Source of the DNA: Owenia fusiformis
Lineage: Eukaryota; Annelida; Polychaeta; Sabellida; Oweniidae
Assembly: GCA_903813345.2 (NCBI GenBank)
Contig: CAIIXF020000004.1
Span: forward strand, 18,833,513-18,897,512
Direction: 5' to 3'
Length of the DNA: 64,000 nucleotides
Below are positions 1-12,450 of the stretch, one piece after another; within the stretch, counting starts at the first letter, position 1, and each line of letters begins with the position of its first letter. The notes under the pieces were generated by a model that saw only the letters and a program-made list of their open reading frames with translations, had not been told where the DNA came from and made no database searches. A program made the translations under genes and the position numbers.

Positions 1-280
1 GTGATATTAAACAATTGTCAATGTAAATTGTCTATTGACATGTTACCTTAACAATGATTCAATTCATCGCAACATGTGATATTAAACAATTGTCAATATA
101 AATTGTCTATTGACATGTTACCTTAACAATGATTCAATTCATCACAGTATGTGATATAAAACAATTGTCAATGTAAATTGTTTATTGACATGTTACCTTA
201 ACATTGATTCAATTCATCGCAACATGTGATATTAAACAATTGTCAATGTAAATTGTTTATTGTCATGTCAATTCATTGGC
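1..280. repeat. 75-bp tandem repeat cut by the left edge
   Basis: About 3.6 copies of a 75-bp unit starting GTGATATTAAACAATTGTCA and ending ATTCATCGCAACAT. The first copy begins at base 1, so the array probably continues outside the window. Confidence 0.88.
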
Positions 281-1134
281 TTTTCACACTCTCCCATTTT
301 TCAACTGTTTTCAATTGCTCACCCATTTCAATTCTGCATTGTCCCTTTTGCATTATTTCTTCAGATTGTTTACCAGCAATTAATTGTATGAGTTGAAAGT
401 GTTGGCTAAATAATAGTTCTGACATTTATGCCTCCCAATGATAGCTGCCCTGGAAGATGCCTATTAGTTGCCAACTCATTCATGGATCATGCACGGTTCA
501 CTCAACAGATTTATGTCCCAAATATAAGGATATGAACTTATTCATTAATTATCATGTCAGAGTGGCCCAAACTGCAAAGGCTCTGTTTAAATTAATACCA
601 AGATTCTATGAGTTATGGCATCATATATGAATGTCGATTTTTGACCAATGAAAAGACTGAACCATTGTGGCAAAATGGGGAGAGTTCAATCTAAGATCAT
701 AATTATTTAGCACAAATAACAGAACTAAGGTTTTCTTTATGATTCTAATATGGAGCCATTTTGGTATGGAAGTTCTTGCTTAAATAGGCGTCATACCTAG
801 TAATCCATAGCTCCAACTAAATTGTTTTTATTGGGATATCATTTATCAGATTAGAATGTAGATTAGATTGGAAGGTCTTCATAAATTCTTACTTCATGCT
901 TATTTTGTTACATACAGTATTGCTACATGTATCAGTGCCTGTGTTATTCTTAGTGCTGTCTCTGGTTATATTTTCTGATATTGTTGATGTGTCCTATAAA
1001 AATGTCTCTCCTTGGGAGGGCAAAGCTACATCCTCATTGCTCATTTGTGTTCAGTAGATTTCTAATCTAGATTTCTTTCTTAGGTAGAATGGTAGATTAG
1101 TTGGATGGAAAATGTGAACATTTGGATTTTGGTT
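281..1134. other. No feature recognised
   Basis: AT-rich sequence without a convincing exon, repeat or RNA gene on either strand. If the open frame at 1135-1422 is the last exon, this would be its 3' side; no clear poly(A) signal on the minus strand was seen close to the stop. Confidence 0.5.
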
Positions 1135-1422
1135 TCATACAATTTGTTTTCTTTGTTTTTTCTTCAAATAAGAAAGTAGGGCATTTGATAGTATTTTAAA
1201 ACTGAATATAATAACACAAAAAATTACAGTTGTATTACAAAAACGGGTGTTCATGTGTTTATCATTCACAAATGTTTCAATCTGCCAAGGTTTGAAGCAG
1301 TCTTCTTGATGTGATGTAACAACAAATGTCATATAATATCCTTCCTTTCCTTCAAAAGGTTCAACAAAATTCTCAAACTGAATCTCAAACATTGTTTGCA
1401 GCCTCTTTCCAATTAATTGATA
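1135..1422 (-). CDS. Candidate further exon, possibly terminal
   Basis: The minus strand has a good ccttgcag acceptor, then an open frame in phase 0 from YQLIGKRLQTMFEIQFEN through FVEPFEGKEGYYMTFVV and a Cys-containing stretch to NTRFCNTT, then a hydrophobic stretch (VIFCVIIFSFKILSNALL) and a basic tail KKKQRKQIV with a TGA stop. It could be the last exon with a C-terminal membrane helix. Alternatively the coding part ends at one of two weak GT sites near 1215-1230 and the rest is AT-rich intron. Exon j ends in phase 1 and this starts in phase 0, so at least one exon between 1423 and 10085 would be missing. No domain is recognised, and no AATAAA was seen close downstream. Confidence 0.4.
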   Translation of the reverse strand, partial: YQLIGKRLQTMFEIQFENFVEPFEGKEGYYMTFVVTSHQEDCFKPWQIETFVNDKHMNTRFCNTTVIFCVIIFSFKILSNALLSYLKKKQRKQIV

Positions 1423-1819
1423 CTGCAAGGAACACAGCCAGTTAAAGCCACCATTAAGATAGCAAAATATAATCTCTTGACTAAATGTAGCACATCAAAC
1501 TCGGAACATATTTTCCAAAACTGATGTGATTTGCATTGATCTAACTGCCGAACACTAGGTTTGTCGAATGAAGCACTTCGAAGAATTGCAATGTGGTTAT
1601 GAAAAGAGGTGTTTATCAATTGCAAAATGTTCCAGTGTAAAGCGCCAGTATTTTCATTTGAAGCAATGCCATTTTTCGCTTGAAAGCTTTGAAAGATTAT
1701 GATGTCAAAAAGGTTCATGAATTTGTTGATCCACAAAATATTGCATTTATATGAGATATTTCTAATAATGATTGGACATTTCAAAGCCAGTGGGCAATTT
1801 AGCACCTGTTCAATCATAT

Positions 1820-2335
1820 AACACCAACCACAAGATGCATCACTGCAAGTCGCAATCATGTGTCCCTGCAAAATGTGTCCTTGCAAGTCACAATCATGTG
1901 ACACCAACCACAAGATGCAACACTGCAAGTCACAATCATGTGTCCCTGCAAAATGTGTCCTTGCAAGTCACAATCATGTGACACCAACCACAAGATGCAA
2001 CACTGCAAGTCACAATCATGTGCCCCTGCAAAATGTGTCCTTGCAAGTCACAATCATGTGACACCAAGCATAAGATGCAACACTGCAAGTCACAATCATG
2101 TGTCCCTGCAAAATATGTCCTTGCAAGTCACAATCATGTGACACCAAGCATAAGATGTGACCCTGCAAGTCACAATCATGTGTCCCTGCAAAGCGTGTCC
2201 TTGCAAGTCATAATCATGTGACACCAAGCATAAGATGTGACCCTGTAAGTCACAATCATGTGTCCCTGCAAAATGTGTCCTTGCAAGTCACAATCATGTG
2301 ACACCAAGCATAAGATGTGACCCTGCAAGTCTCAA
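1820..2335. repeat. 80-bp tandem repeat
   Basis: Six to seven copies of an 80-bp unit with two related halves, each containing GCAAGTCACAATCATGTG followed by either CCCTGCAAAATG or ACACCAACCACAAG. It lies directly left of the mobile element at 2366-4037. The overlapping Cys-rich open frames here are by-products of the repeat. Confidence 0.9.
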
Positions 2336-2365
2336 GTCACACTCAGCACCAGAAACAAAAATGAT

Positions 2366-4037
2366 ACAAGAACACAAATGTGTACAAAATGTCCCCACCA
2401 ATGGGTGATCCCATGAAATGGTTATCCTGAAAATGAGTAGACAAGACTTTACCAACACAATTTGAGGACGGAAAATCCAAAATGGCCACCTTAAAATTTA
2501 CCCAGAATGCCAAAAATTTAGTCAGTTCTAGATTTTCAAACTAAGAACCACCCCTGAAAATTTTTAATTGATCCGTCACACAGTTAACTAGAAAACATGT
2601 AAACAAGACTTTACAGACAAGATTTTAGGATGGAAAATCCAAAATGGCTGCCTTGACATTTACCCAGAATGTCAAAAAACTAATCTGTTCCTAGATTTTC
2701 ATACTAAGAATCATCCCTGAAAATATGAAATTGATCTACCAAATGGTTCACCTGAAAACGCGTAGACAAGACTTTACAGACAAGATTTTTGGACAGAAAA
2801 TCCAAAATGGCTGCCATGACATTTACACAGAATGCCAAAAAACTAATCAGATGTAGATTTTCACACTAAGAATCATCCCTGAAAATTTGAAATTGATCTA
2901 CCAAACGGTTCACCTAAAAACGCGTAGACAAGACTTTACAGGCAAGATTTTAAGACGGAAAATCCAAAATGGCTGCCTTGACATTTATCCAGAATGCCAA
3001 AAAACTAATCAGATCTAGATTTTCATACTAAGAATCATCCCTAAAAATTTGAAATTGATCTACAGAACGGTTCACCTGGAAATGCATAGACAAGACTTTA
3101 CAGACAAGATTTTAGGACAGAAAATCCAAAATGGCTGCCTTGACATTTGCCCAGAATGCCAAAAAACTAATCAGTTCTACATTTTCATACTAAGAATCAT
3201 CTCTGAAAATTTGAAATTGATCTACCAAACGGTTCACCTGAAAACGCGAAGACAAGACTTTACAGACAAGATTTTAGGACGGAAAATCCAAAATGGCTGC
3301 CTTGACATTTACCCAGAATGCCAAAAAACAAATCAGATCTAGATTTTTATACTAAGAATCATCCCTGAAAATTTGAAATTGATCCACCAAACGGTTCACC
3401 TGAAAACACGTAGACAAGACTTCACAGACAAGATTTTAGGACGGAAAAATCCAAAATGGCCGACAATAAAAAAGTGATTATGTGTTTTTGCTGATTTCTT
3501 CTTACAAAATTATCACATATAACTACTGTTAACAATAACATAGGCTTTTACAACAAAGTACATCTGAAATTATTTATAAAGCTACTAAATAGTTAAAGTA
3601 TGAAAACTCAAAAACACCATTCAATATGATACAAAGTATTATCGTGCGCTAACTTTTCTTAAGACATTCAAAATGGCTGACATGACTGAGCTAACAGGTC
3701 CAAAACCTAATCAGATCTAGAATGAAGTGAGCTGAACAAGATGTTAAAGTTTTAAAAGCAACTGTGAAGCCGTTTTTCTTAAAGTTTGCAGACAAGGATT
3801 TTAGCATTTGACTTCAAAATGGCCGACAGGAAGTAGGTATCGAGTTAAAATTTTTTCATCCACATCTGTATGCCCTCATAAGTTATCCCTGAAAATTTGA
3901 AGGTGATATCTGTAGCGGTTTTGGAGAAAACTCCCGGATGTACGGACAGACGGACAGACGGACGGACGGACGTACGGACGGACAGACGGACGCGCCTAGG
4001 CCGACAATATGGCCCCACACTATGTGGTGGGGACATA
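2366..4037. mobile_element. TGTCCCC-family element, copy 1 (7 internal repeats)
   Basis: The element starts ACAAGAACACAAATGTGTAC, which is followed by AAAATGTCCCCACC, and ends TGTGGTGGGGACATAA. TGTCCCCACC and GGTGGGGACA form short terminal inverted repeats. The interior holds seven copies of a 162-bp repeat (2436-3412 by the GTAGACAAGACTTT mark), then a unique part, then a (GGACGGAC)n-like tract at 3940-3990. It contains no coding region. Open frames over the tract give Arg/Pro/Ser/Val strings and are not genes. This is likely a non-autonomous DNA element of unknown superfamily. Confidence 0.8.
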
Positions 4038-7000
4038 AAAAGGAATCAAAGACATAGACATTACAAATTGTCTCAATGCATGAATGCTTAATGGTAATTG
4101 AGATAGCTCCTGGTATAACTGCATTACCATTGAGGAAACAGATGCTGCAAACATCCAATGTGATTTTGTGGAGAATATGCAATTGCTTGAAGGATTGAGA
4201 GATATGCACGCTCGACAATTTGTTCAAGCTGATAATAATTGTCACCCTGTCATAAATGATAATATCAATAGCTATAACTCACCCCTACATTAAACCAGAT
4301 AGCAAAAGCAATCTTGATATACATCAATCATGCAGATGCAATTATAGGGGACCAATCTTTACATAATGTCTATGGATCTGCATGGAAGATTTCTTAAAGA
4401 ATCAATGCTTAGAGAACAGGCAATAATGGAATGACAAGATTAGCTATCATCCATATATTTGATAGTTAATAATACAATATAAGGGGAAATGTCAGAGTAA
4501 CTGGTAACTTTGGTCCAGTGTAGCACTTCCCACCAACAAACAATATAAGCTCATTGAATCAATCCTTGGAAGGATATAGCCAAGTAGTGAAGTTGGTTGT
4601 TTTAGTGGCTATACATGTAGTTCATTGGTTGCAGATATGTTTGTTCAATGTGTTTCTAGAAAGCACCTAGATTATATAGCATTATATATGACAGCAATAA
4701 ACATTTGGGCAGATAAGCTATTATACTTGTGGCTTTGATTGAGGAGAATCCGCACTCAGCTTGACATTTAGATCTATTCCTCCATTAAATATATCCAACT
4801 GATAAAATTGACTAAAGGATTAACTTTCACTCTGTAGAACAACTAGGAATCTCCAATAAGTCAAATGATAAAATGGGGATTAAAGTGTCACCCTTGCCAT
4901 ACTTATTCCAGAAGTAGTGCAACTGAAGAAGCAGACTCTCTTGTATTGTTCTATATGAGAAATACCTGTTCCTTTGTAATTGTTCTGCTTGGTTGCTGAA
5001 TTTAAACTATTGCATACTTGCATGATGTGATAGTCAATGGCTAAATGGTTACTTCAGTCTCAATTAACATTTGATCCATCTTGTTCTTGGATCAGTCCTT
5101 CTCTATTGAAATGTAATTCAGGGATGAAAACCCATTCACACCATTTCAGGTTCATTATAAGCATTATAGTATTACAGAGTAGAGTGCATTGTAGATATAT
5201 AAAATGGTTCTTTTCCAACTATAACATCTGACCTTCATCATTGAGTTAAAGTGTCACTTAATGCCAACTTCTTCATGTAAGTGGGTAGGAACTGAAGCTT
5301 ATCTACTTAAATGATCACTTCATGTCTCATAGCTCCAAGACATCATCAAATTGGCCATTGTATTGGCTTTATTTCATTAAGTCCTCCCACATCCATTTGA
5401 AAACATTTCATTTTCCTTTTGTATGATTCTTCAAAACAATTAAATGTGTAACATACAACATAGACAAAGTTGTAGTGTCCTTATTCTGGGACAAAATGTG
5501 TAACATACAATTTGTATGTTACACATTTTGTCCAAGAATAAGGATACAACATACACAAAAATGCAGTGTCCTTATTCTGGGACAAAAAGGGTTTAATCAT
5601 TTTAAAGGATTTGATCTGCCCAAGAAACACTTCATTACAGGCTGCTTTGGTATCCATATAGTAACATAAAAATACAGTTTGAATAACCCATTACATAACA
5701 AACTTGTGATGCATTTGAAAAGTCTATCAATATATTGGAAGCACTTTTGAGGAAAAGGTCTTTACTCCAACTAAAAGTAAAAGCTGAAAAAGTTTATTGA
5801 ATAGGAAATGAGATGTTAAATCTGACTGAGTGATTTCTCCCCTGGGCTACAAACAAATCAAAGCGCCTGTTCATCAATACCAAATATGGTACCTTTCAAA
5901 TGAGATCTCTATACGCATCTCTGGCAACAGAAACCTAAATGAATGTTTCCATTCTGAGAATAAAAATGCCATGGTATGTATGTCACAATTTGCACTATTC
6001 TCTGAAATAATACAATATATTCTGGCAATTGCCAATGGGCTACTGATAAGGATAGGACAGACAAGAAAGGTCTGCAAGGATTTGTGTAATCAAAGAAAAC
6101 ATGGAAGACTGTCAAATGAGGAGCTGGTGCACCCTAAAGCCTATAAATCTATGTCAACATGCTTCTAATGCCAATACTTGGGGTTTGGATGAAATAAATG
6201 CAACTTGTTATGATTCTGACATCAGTGAAGTAGGAACAGAAAACACCTCCATAATCAGAATGACATCTATTACCTGAGAGAATATGCTCTCTATTTTGAT
6301 TCGAAATTTCAAAATTGGCATCCAAAGCAGTTTCCCGGTTCTTCAAACAATTTCAGTTATCAGATTGTTGTAAAATTCATTAGTTTTAATAATTCAGTAG
6401 AATGGATATGATTATCTGTGCCATCCTTCATATTTTGCCAATAAATTAATGAGTTATCTTTCTTAATAAGCAATTAATACCTAAATGAGCCATTGCTTGA
6501 CTGAACATCATATATAAGGTGTTGATGGAACACCTACTATGTGAGGGGACAGCATCTGAAGGGACACCAAGTATGAGAGAACAGCATCTGGCAGACCACC
6601 TTTTGTGAGGGAACAGTATCTAAACAACAGTTGCAGTATTCAATTCATTTTGGTGGATAATTTGGCATGATGATCATTGGTATAATATAGATGTTTGGGT
6701 AGAAACCCATTCTTCAGATATTCTTCCTTGTGCTTTTAGAAAGTTATGTTCCTATTGAATATGGAAGATGCGCAAAAGTCGTGAAGGCATTCAATATCTA
6801 ATTTATTTCAACAAAACAAAAAAGCTCTTCATTTCTTACAAGTTCGATAGAATAAATAGCGAGCAAAAGCTGATAATTTCTTTGGGATATTGCAACTCCA
6901 ACTCATCAATGACAGTCAATGATAAAAATAATATGATTTATAAATGGATTTGAGAGTCCATAGATCTTTGATCTATTCAGTACAGGCGATATGAATATTA

Positions 7001-10000
7001 TAGTTCCTTCCGGATTGGACAAAAACATCACTTTTTCCTTGACATAACTCAAATGAAGAATGTAGAGAAATAATCAACAAATATAAAGTGGGAATATATG
7101 ATCTTAACTGGGGAAATATATGTTTAGGTAAATCTTAATTGACAAATTCATATAAAATGGCAAATTAATTTAGGTTTGAGAATTTGGATGGGCAGAAATA
7201 TTTGAAGCAAATTATCCAATTATGGTGTTCCACGATGAAGCTTAATTTGAACGAACAGTCTCATTTTACTTCAATTTATCCCTTATTGAATTTTCATTTT
7301 TGTGATGAATAGCCCTGCATAGCCTACACTTGTGAACTATATCATTCTTACTGGATATTTAGGCTAGTTTTCCAAGAAATAAATAGAACAGAGGGCTTCT
7401 TATTCAATTTTAGATAGACTCATGGCTATTTTATATCATATAGTTTTGCCTTTACAATTCTATGTCCTCATAGCTCAATAAGAAAAAAAGTACCATAGCT
7501 ATAGGTAATATGCAAGGGTTGCAGAAGGACAAGATCTAATAAGTCGTTGAAAAATTACCCAATAAACCAAATGAAATATTATCAACATCATACATGGGAT
7601 TTGGTTCCTTTTGATTTCTGCATCCATTATCTGGACTAGTTAGCCTCCAGGGAGATATACTATGGGAGAATATAGTATGGGAGAAGTCTCTACTACTGAC
7701 CTTAAGTCAGACATAAATCAACAAGTTCTGTTTTGTTCTTTACTTCGAGATAATTAACATAAGTTTATATGATAAGATGTATCATATTATTGTAAATATA
7801 CAATGTAGTAAGAAATGAATGTTGGTTGTAGTCTCTATTGTATTTGTTAGTATTAGAGTATACAAATGGCTAGTCGGAATGTTAAGAGAGAAACCACTGG
7901 TATCCATAAGTTAATCTTATTTGTAACCTCTATATATTATTGAGGCATCTTTCTTTTCCTTTCCCATCAAAGCAGGCCGTCAAATTATATGATAGATCCT
8001 TTAATGGGATGACTCCTCCTCCTTCAGATATATGCAATCATTTCACAGACTAATGAAACTACTTTCACAATTTTCCTGATTGGGATATGAAATGATTTAT
8101 CAGAGCAGAAAGGAGTTTGTTGAAGTTTGATGACCCGACTGATGACAATGTACCCTCAGATAGGGTTCATTTATACATGCAATTTATTAATCCATCTTAG
8201 GGAGAGGTTAACGAGACTTGCTATATTGAGTGATTGTCAGGGACTGACTTCATTACACAGCATTAAGTTAAATAAAATGCAACTCATGCATAAAAGCATC
8301 TATAACTCTCCATAGGCAAAATGTGGTGTATCGTTACATAAAACCTTGAAAAAACCTTGACCTATTGAATGCAATAAGTACTCACAAATCATTTACCAAA
8401 TTAAAGCTGAAAATAAGTCTCTAATTTATTCTTCATTATTAAACTTGTACAGGGATCCCCATCGCTGTGGTAACCAAAACAAAAACACCAAGGGCAGTTT
8501 AGCAACAAGACAATATCAGAGGATTATTGATCCATCCTTACATGTATTGTTGTGTCAAATAGAGACTGCTGGAATTCGAAAGACTGCCTTTATCAATAAA
8601 CGGTCAATTTTAGTAATTTAGAATAATATACAACTTACTTTTCTATTTGTCACTTTTTACAGATTACATGAAAATGGCGGTCAAAAAATTAATACATATG
8701 TTGGCAAAAAAACATTTAACTAACAATTAAGAATAAATCTGAGCATTTTGCCATTTTCTGGAAATAAAAGAGTATAGCATACAGGAGTATAACACATAAT
8801 GTGATATATATGAGAAATACAAATATACCTATATTTTATATTCAAGTGAATTTGTTCAAGGATTAGTAGTGCTAAATATGTTAGGAAACATACCAATACC
8901 AATGTTTATAGTCATTAATGATAAAATAAAAAATATGTTATGAACATGAAATTAAGCTAGGGTAGAGGTATACTGATGAATTAAATGGTAATCTTTGGGC
9001 TTATATTCCAAAGTCATTCTTTTGATTTGCTGTTTGTTGGTTTTCCTCAAAGCTATCTGATTATAAGCTTCAATTTGGCCAAACTTCTGATGGAAAAATA
9101 AAACCATACATGTTAAGGGGGATCAAAATGTTCTCTATCTTAATAACAAAATCGGTCACACAAACTTTTTTATTCAATGATGAAGCACGATCATGTCAAA
9201 ATAAAATAATATATATTCATTCTATCGTAGATCTCCGGGTACATAACAACCTTTAATAGGATGGAGATTGGAGAACGTGAGCCAACCAAAATATACTTAC
9301 ACGTACATTAGCATGGGTATTATTGATATATTTCCTAATTTTGTTAGTTTTATTAATTTCTTATAAAAGCTTAAAGCAATCAAAAGACACCCTATGGTAA
9401 AGCAGTTCCAACCCTTTTACTCACTAGTATTTATGCATGCTGATGATATAACTTGTCTTAAACATTGATAAATTGATGTTCAAAATTGCTTTGAATAAAG
9501 ATACATAGAATTGCATGCATTATAATCATCATGCATGGTGACATATACAGATAGGTCAGGGGTCAGATTTTGAGTTTGTTGGATATATAATAGATGACTT
9601 TACTGACCATAGTTGTCAAAAGATATAAGTTGGATTTAAGTTGGACATACAGTAAATTACATAATTGACCATTATTGTTGAATGATAAGTTGGATATATG
9701 ACACAGATCTATAGAGAACTAGTAAATGTCAACATACATTTCTATAAAACTCTGATTAAAAAAGAAATAGACAAAACATGCATACATGTCTGAATGTTAT
9801 AGTTTAAATACATTAAGTCAGATAAGAGTCTTTAGAAAGGTCCCACAAAATGCATATCTTTATAACTTAAAAGATAATTAATAATATAAAATATACAATT
9901 TTATGCAAAAATCAATCACATCTTATTTGAAAAATAAACAAATTACAAATATTCCAATTTTAGATATTCATAAAAAAATCAAATATATTATTCAATTTAT

Positions 10001-10085
10001 AATTTAATGCCGTGGATACAAATTAAATATATTTTTCAAATGAAAATTTGGCTGATTTGCATAAATTGTTAATTGCAAAACTTAC
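4038..10085. other. Intronic sequence, apart from the hairpin at 5479-5543
   Basis: Six kilobases of AT-rich sequence. The region at 6530-6620 has a few irregular GAGGGAACAGCATCTG-type repeats. A phase 1-to-0 exon must lie somewhere between 1423 and here if the 1135-1422 exon belongs to the gene, but I could not find one with good splice sites. Confidence 0.5.
5479..5543. repeat. Near-perfect hairpin, 32-bp arms
   Basis: CCTTATTCTGGGACAAAATG with TGTAACATACAA is followed at once by its inverse (TTTGTATGTTACAC, ATTTTGTCCAAGAATAAGG). The arm motif GTGTCCTTATTCTGGGACAA occurs again as a direct repeat at about 5566-5585, so the hairpin arose within a small local duplication. Confidence 0.75.
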
Positions 10086-10157
10086 GAATACATAGAGTGT
10101 CTTGACTGGTTGAGCAAACTTGTGCTTGGTAAGTCATTCCAGTGCACTTTGAACATG
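10086..10157 (-). CDS. Exon j: TNF-receptor-type cysteine-rich repeat, second part
   Basis: This exon is 72 nt, phase 1 to 1, with a ccaattag acceptor and a TATTC|gtaagt donor. It encodes (A)CSKCTGMTYQAQVCS followed by TSQDTLCI. It continues the repeat of exon i: joined, they read DRVCTACSKC, the usual C-x2-C junction of TNFR repeats, and QDTLC mirrors DRVC. The acceptor has a weak pyrimidine tract, so the 5' boundary is slightly less sure than the others. Confidence 0.72.
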
Positions 10158-11769
10158 CTAATTGGTATAGAGAATCATGGCAAATTAGTGAGCGCTTCAA
10201 AATGACACACTTGAACATTTCATATAACTGAACCATCTTGAACTGTTTGACTTGAAACAGCTCATATGTCAAATGACAAGAATGGAAGTTATACATACAA
10301 GTATAAGTAATTGAAGTGCCTTTCATTTTAATTAAGTATGTAAAATGTGTTTTTCAGGTGTTCAGTTCAGTTTGGTTCCCTGATTGTTTATGCATCAGTA
10401 TATTCTGAAATGATCAAGTAAATATGTCAAAATATTAATTCAATACAATCACACTAACTTTGAAGGTCTTTTAACAACTCAGTTGACAAAAATGGTATGC
10501 ATCTCCAAATATGGTAAATGTCTTCCCATATTTGGCCTGCATGACCATATTTGGAAATCTAACAATACAGACTATATCAAAATGCAATAATTGGTAAGTA
10601 GAACCAGTAAAACATTATCTTAACCTAGCTCTTAATACACAATTACAAAACGCAGTCTTAAAATAATGTTTTATCAGGTCAAAACTGCCTTTTATATTAA
10701 TTATCATTAATTAATTAACAACTTATTTCAGTGATTGCCATACAAAATAACTAGATAATTATAATTCAAAAATGATGCAATCATCATGCATGCTAGCAAA
10801 ACTTCTTAAAGAAATGAAACATACTTGTTCATTCATTTATTTGAATCAAAAATGTTAATTTCTTCAAAAAGATGTGAACAGATCATAAAAAAACATTGAC
10901 CTAATAACTAATTATACTAAAACTAGAATGTATATTAATTATAATCTAAAAAACAAACACTAAATAACACAAATGTTAAACAAAATGCATTAAAACTAAT
11001 AAGCAGTAAAGAGAATTGTTGAGCAACAAGGATTGAAGGAGACGGTGATAATATGAATACTCGCACCAGATATACAAATGATCAATGTATACGTTGATCA
11101 AAAATACTGTTCTTTCATTAATTGATGATTACCAATATGATATATCTTATTTGTATTGAGCCATGTTAAAATATTATTCAGAAAATGGAAAGATGATAAT
11201 TGTCTCTGAAATGACCAGTATTAGGGAGAGAAGTCAAATAAGAGGCCCAACCAACAGCTCCACTAGCAAATCATATACCAGGGAAGCAAACATTTCCACC
11301 ACTTCTTGGTTGTGACAGACTAATTTTTCATAATTCATCAAAATTAAATTTTAAACAAAGAATTAATCATGTATGACTCTTTATGACTCTGTGTATTATG
11401 GATCTATTAAGTGACAGTGAAAACCATTTTCATATTTCCAATGGTATATCACAACCTGGGGTCAAATTGCCTTCATCTTACATCTCTTTAAAGAGGTATT
11501 AGGAAGTAATAGCAGTCAAAGAAATGCAAGCAAACAGATCACATTGGCATCAGTGACAACAGAGATAGGCCTAGAAAGAATAACATGTTATGTTCAAATA
11601 TGGTTTAAGATGACTACTTTAGCATTGAATAATTTAAACAGCTTATATCAATAAGGTAAGTATTTGTAAATAATATGACATTACGGCTATCTCTATTGCC
11701 ACCATGACGCAAGCTTCTCTATTTAAGAATTCATATAATTGTAATCTAGTAGAGCAATGTTAGCCTTAC
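10158..11769. other. Intron between exons i and j
   Basis: AT-rich, no repeat family or extra exon recognised. A short inverted pair, CATATTTGG/CCAAATATG, occurs around 10507-10555. Confidence 0.55.
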
Positions 11770-11844
11770 CTGTGCAGACCCGGTCATGTGTGGAGTTGCA
11801 GACAGACGACTCATAAAAGCCCTCCTCACATAGACCCCCACATG
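11770..11844 (-). CDS. Exon i: TNF-receptor-type cysteine-rich repeat, first part
   Basis: This exon is 75 nt, phase 1 to 1, with a tatttcag acceptor and a GCACAG|gtaagg donor. It encodes PCGGLCEEGFYESSVC followed by NSTHDRVCT. The GFY...C....DRVC spacing is characteristic of TNFR/NGFR cysteine-rich repeats, and the pattern continues into exon j. An N-glycosylation sequon (NST) is present. In the mature protein it follows the calcium-binding EGF directly. The family assignment rests on motif spacing only. Confidence 0.77.
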
Positions 11845-12450
11845 CTGAAATATACATGCAACCAGGTTAACCAGATGTTTAGAAAAATATCACTCCTCAT
11901 TTTGAGCATTTTATATAGAAATAACCAAGTAGCCACTTTGACATTGGAGGTTATTTTAGAAATTCCCTCTTGAACAGAGATTGTAAAGCCATAAAAGAGG
12001 TAGAAATTGGTGGTTTATTTTTTCAAGCAGTCAAATTTCCACATCAACATCTATAATCTGAACCAATGGAATTGAATGGTATCACCCATATACAAAAAAC
12101 AGTCACTAATGGATGGGCAAATGGACAGAAGTCTTCTTTATCTATATCTCAACTCATCCTTTCTTCGGAGATCTAATGAGAATTTACAGTGAAATTATGC
12201 AGAAGTAATCCAAAATGACATTAATTGGTGAGAAATAAATGCTTTTGCCAATAACTTCCCAGTAACAAAAACATCACTAAGATTCCCTGTGCAAAATAGT
12301 CATAGAGAAGTGAAAACACTTGATGTTTACGTGACATGCATATATTACATATGGTATTATGCATTATAATGCACAAAATCTGATTTTAGGCATACAGTCT
12401 AACAACAAGCCCCTTTGTAACCCCCTCCCAATATTTGACTACAAAGATAT
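11845..12450. other. Intron h-i, segment left of element copy 2
   Basis: Plain AT-rich sequence; nothing recognised. Confidence 0.5.

Noticed and set aside
1772-2221. Cys/His-rich open frames such as CPCKMCPCKSQSC
   Set aside because: They come from the 80-bp tandem repeat, overlap each other by one unit, and have no splice or start context.
1820-2335. Could the regular 80-bp array be a CRISPR array?
   Set aside because: The whole unit repeats with few changes, so there are no unique spacers, and the context is eukaryotic.
3845-4245. Arg/Pro/Ser/Val-rich open frames (SVRPSVRLSV-type), also at 14256-14511
   Set aside because: They are translations of the GGAC-rich tandem tract at the end of the TGTCCCC elements and occur in several frames on both strands.
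9284-9350. Possible small exon with gtaagt donor near 9297
   Set aside because: The matching acceptor gives 34 nt and does not convert phase 1 to phase 0, so it does not solve the link between exon j and the 1135-1422 frame.
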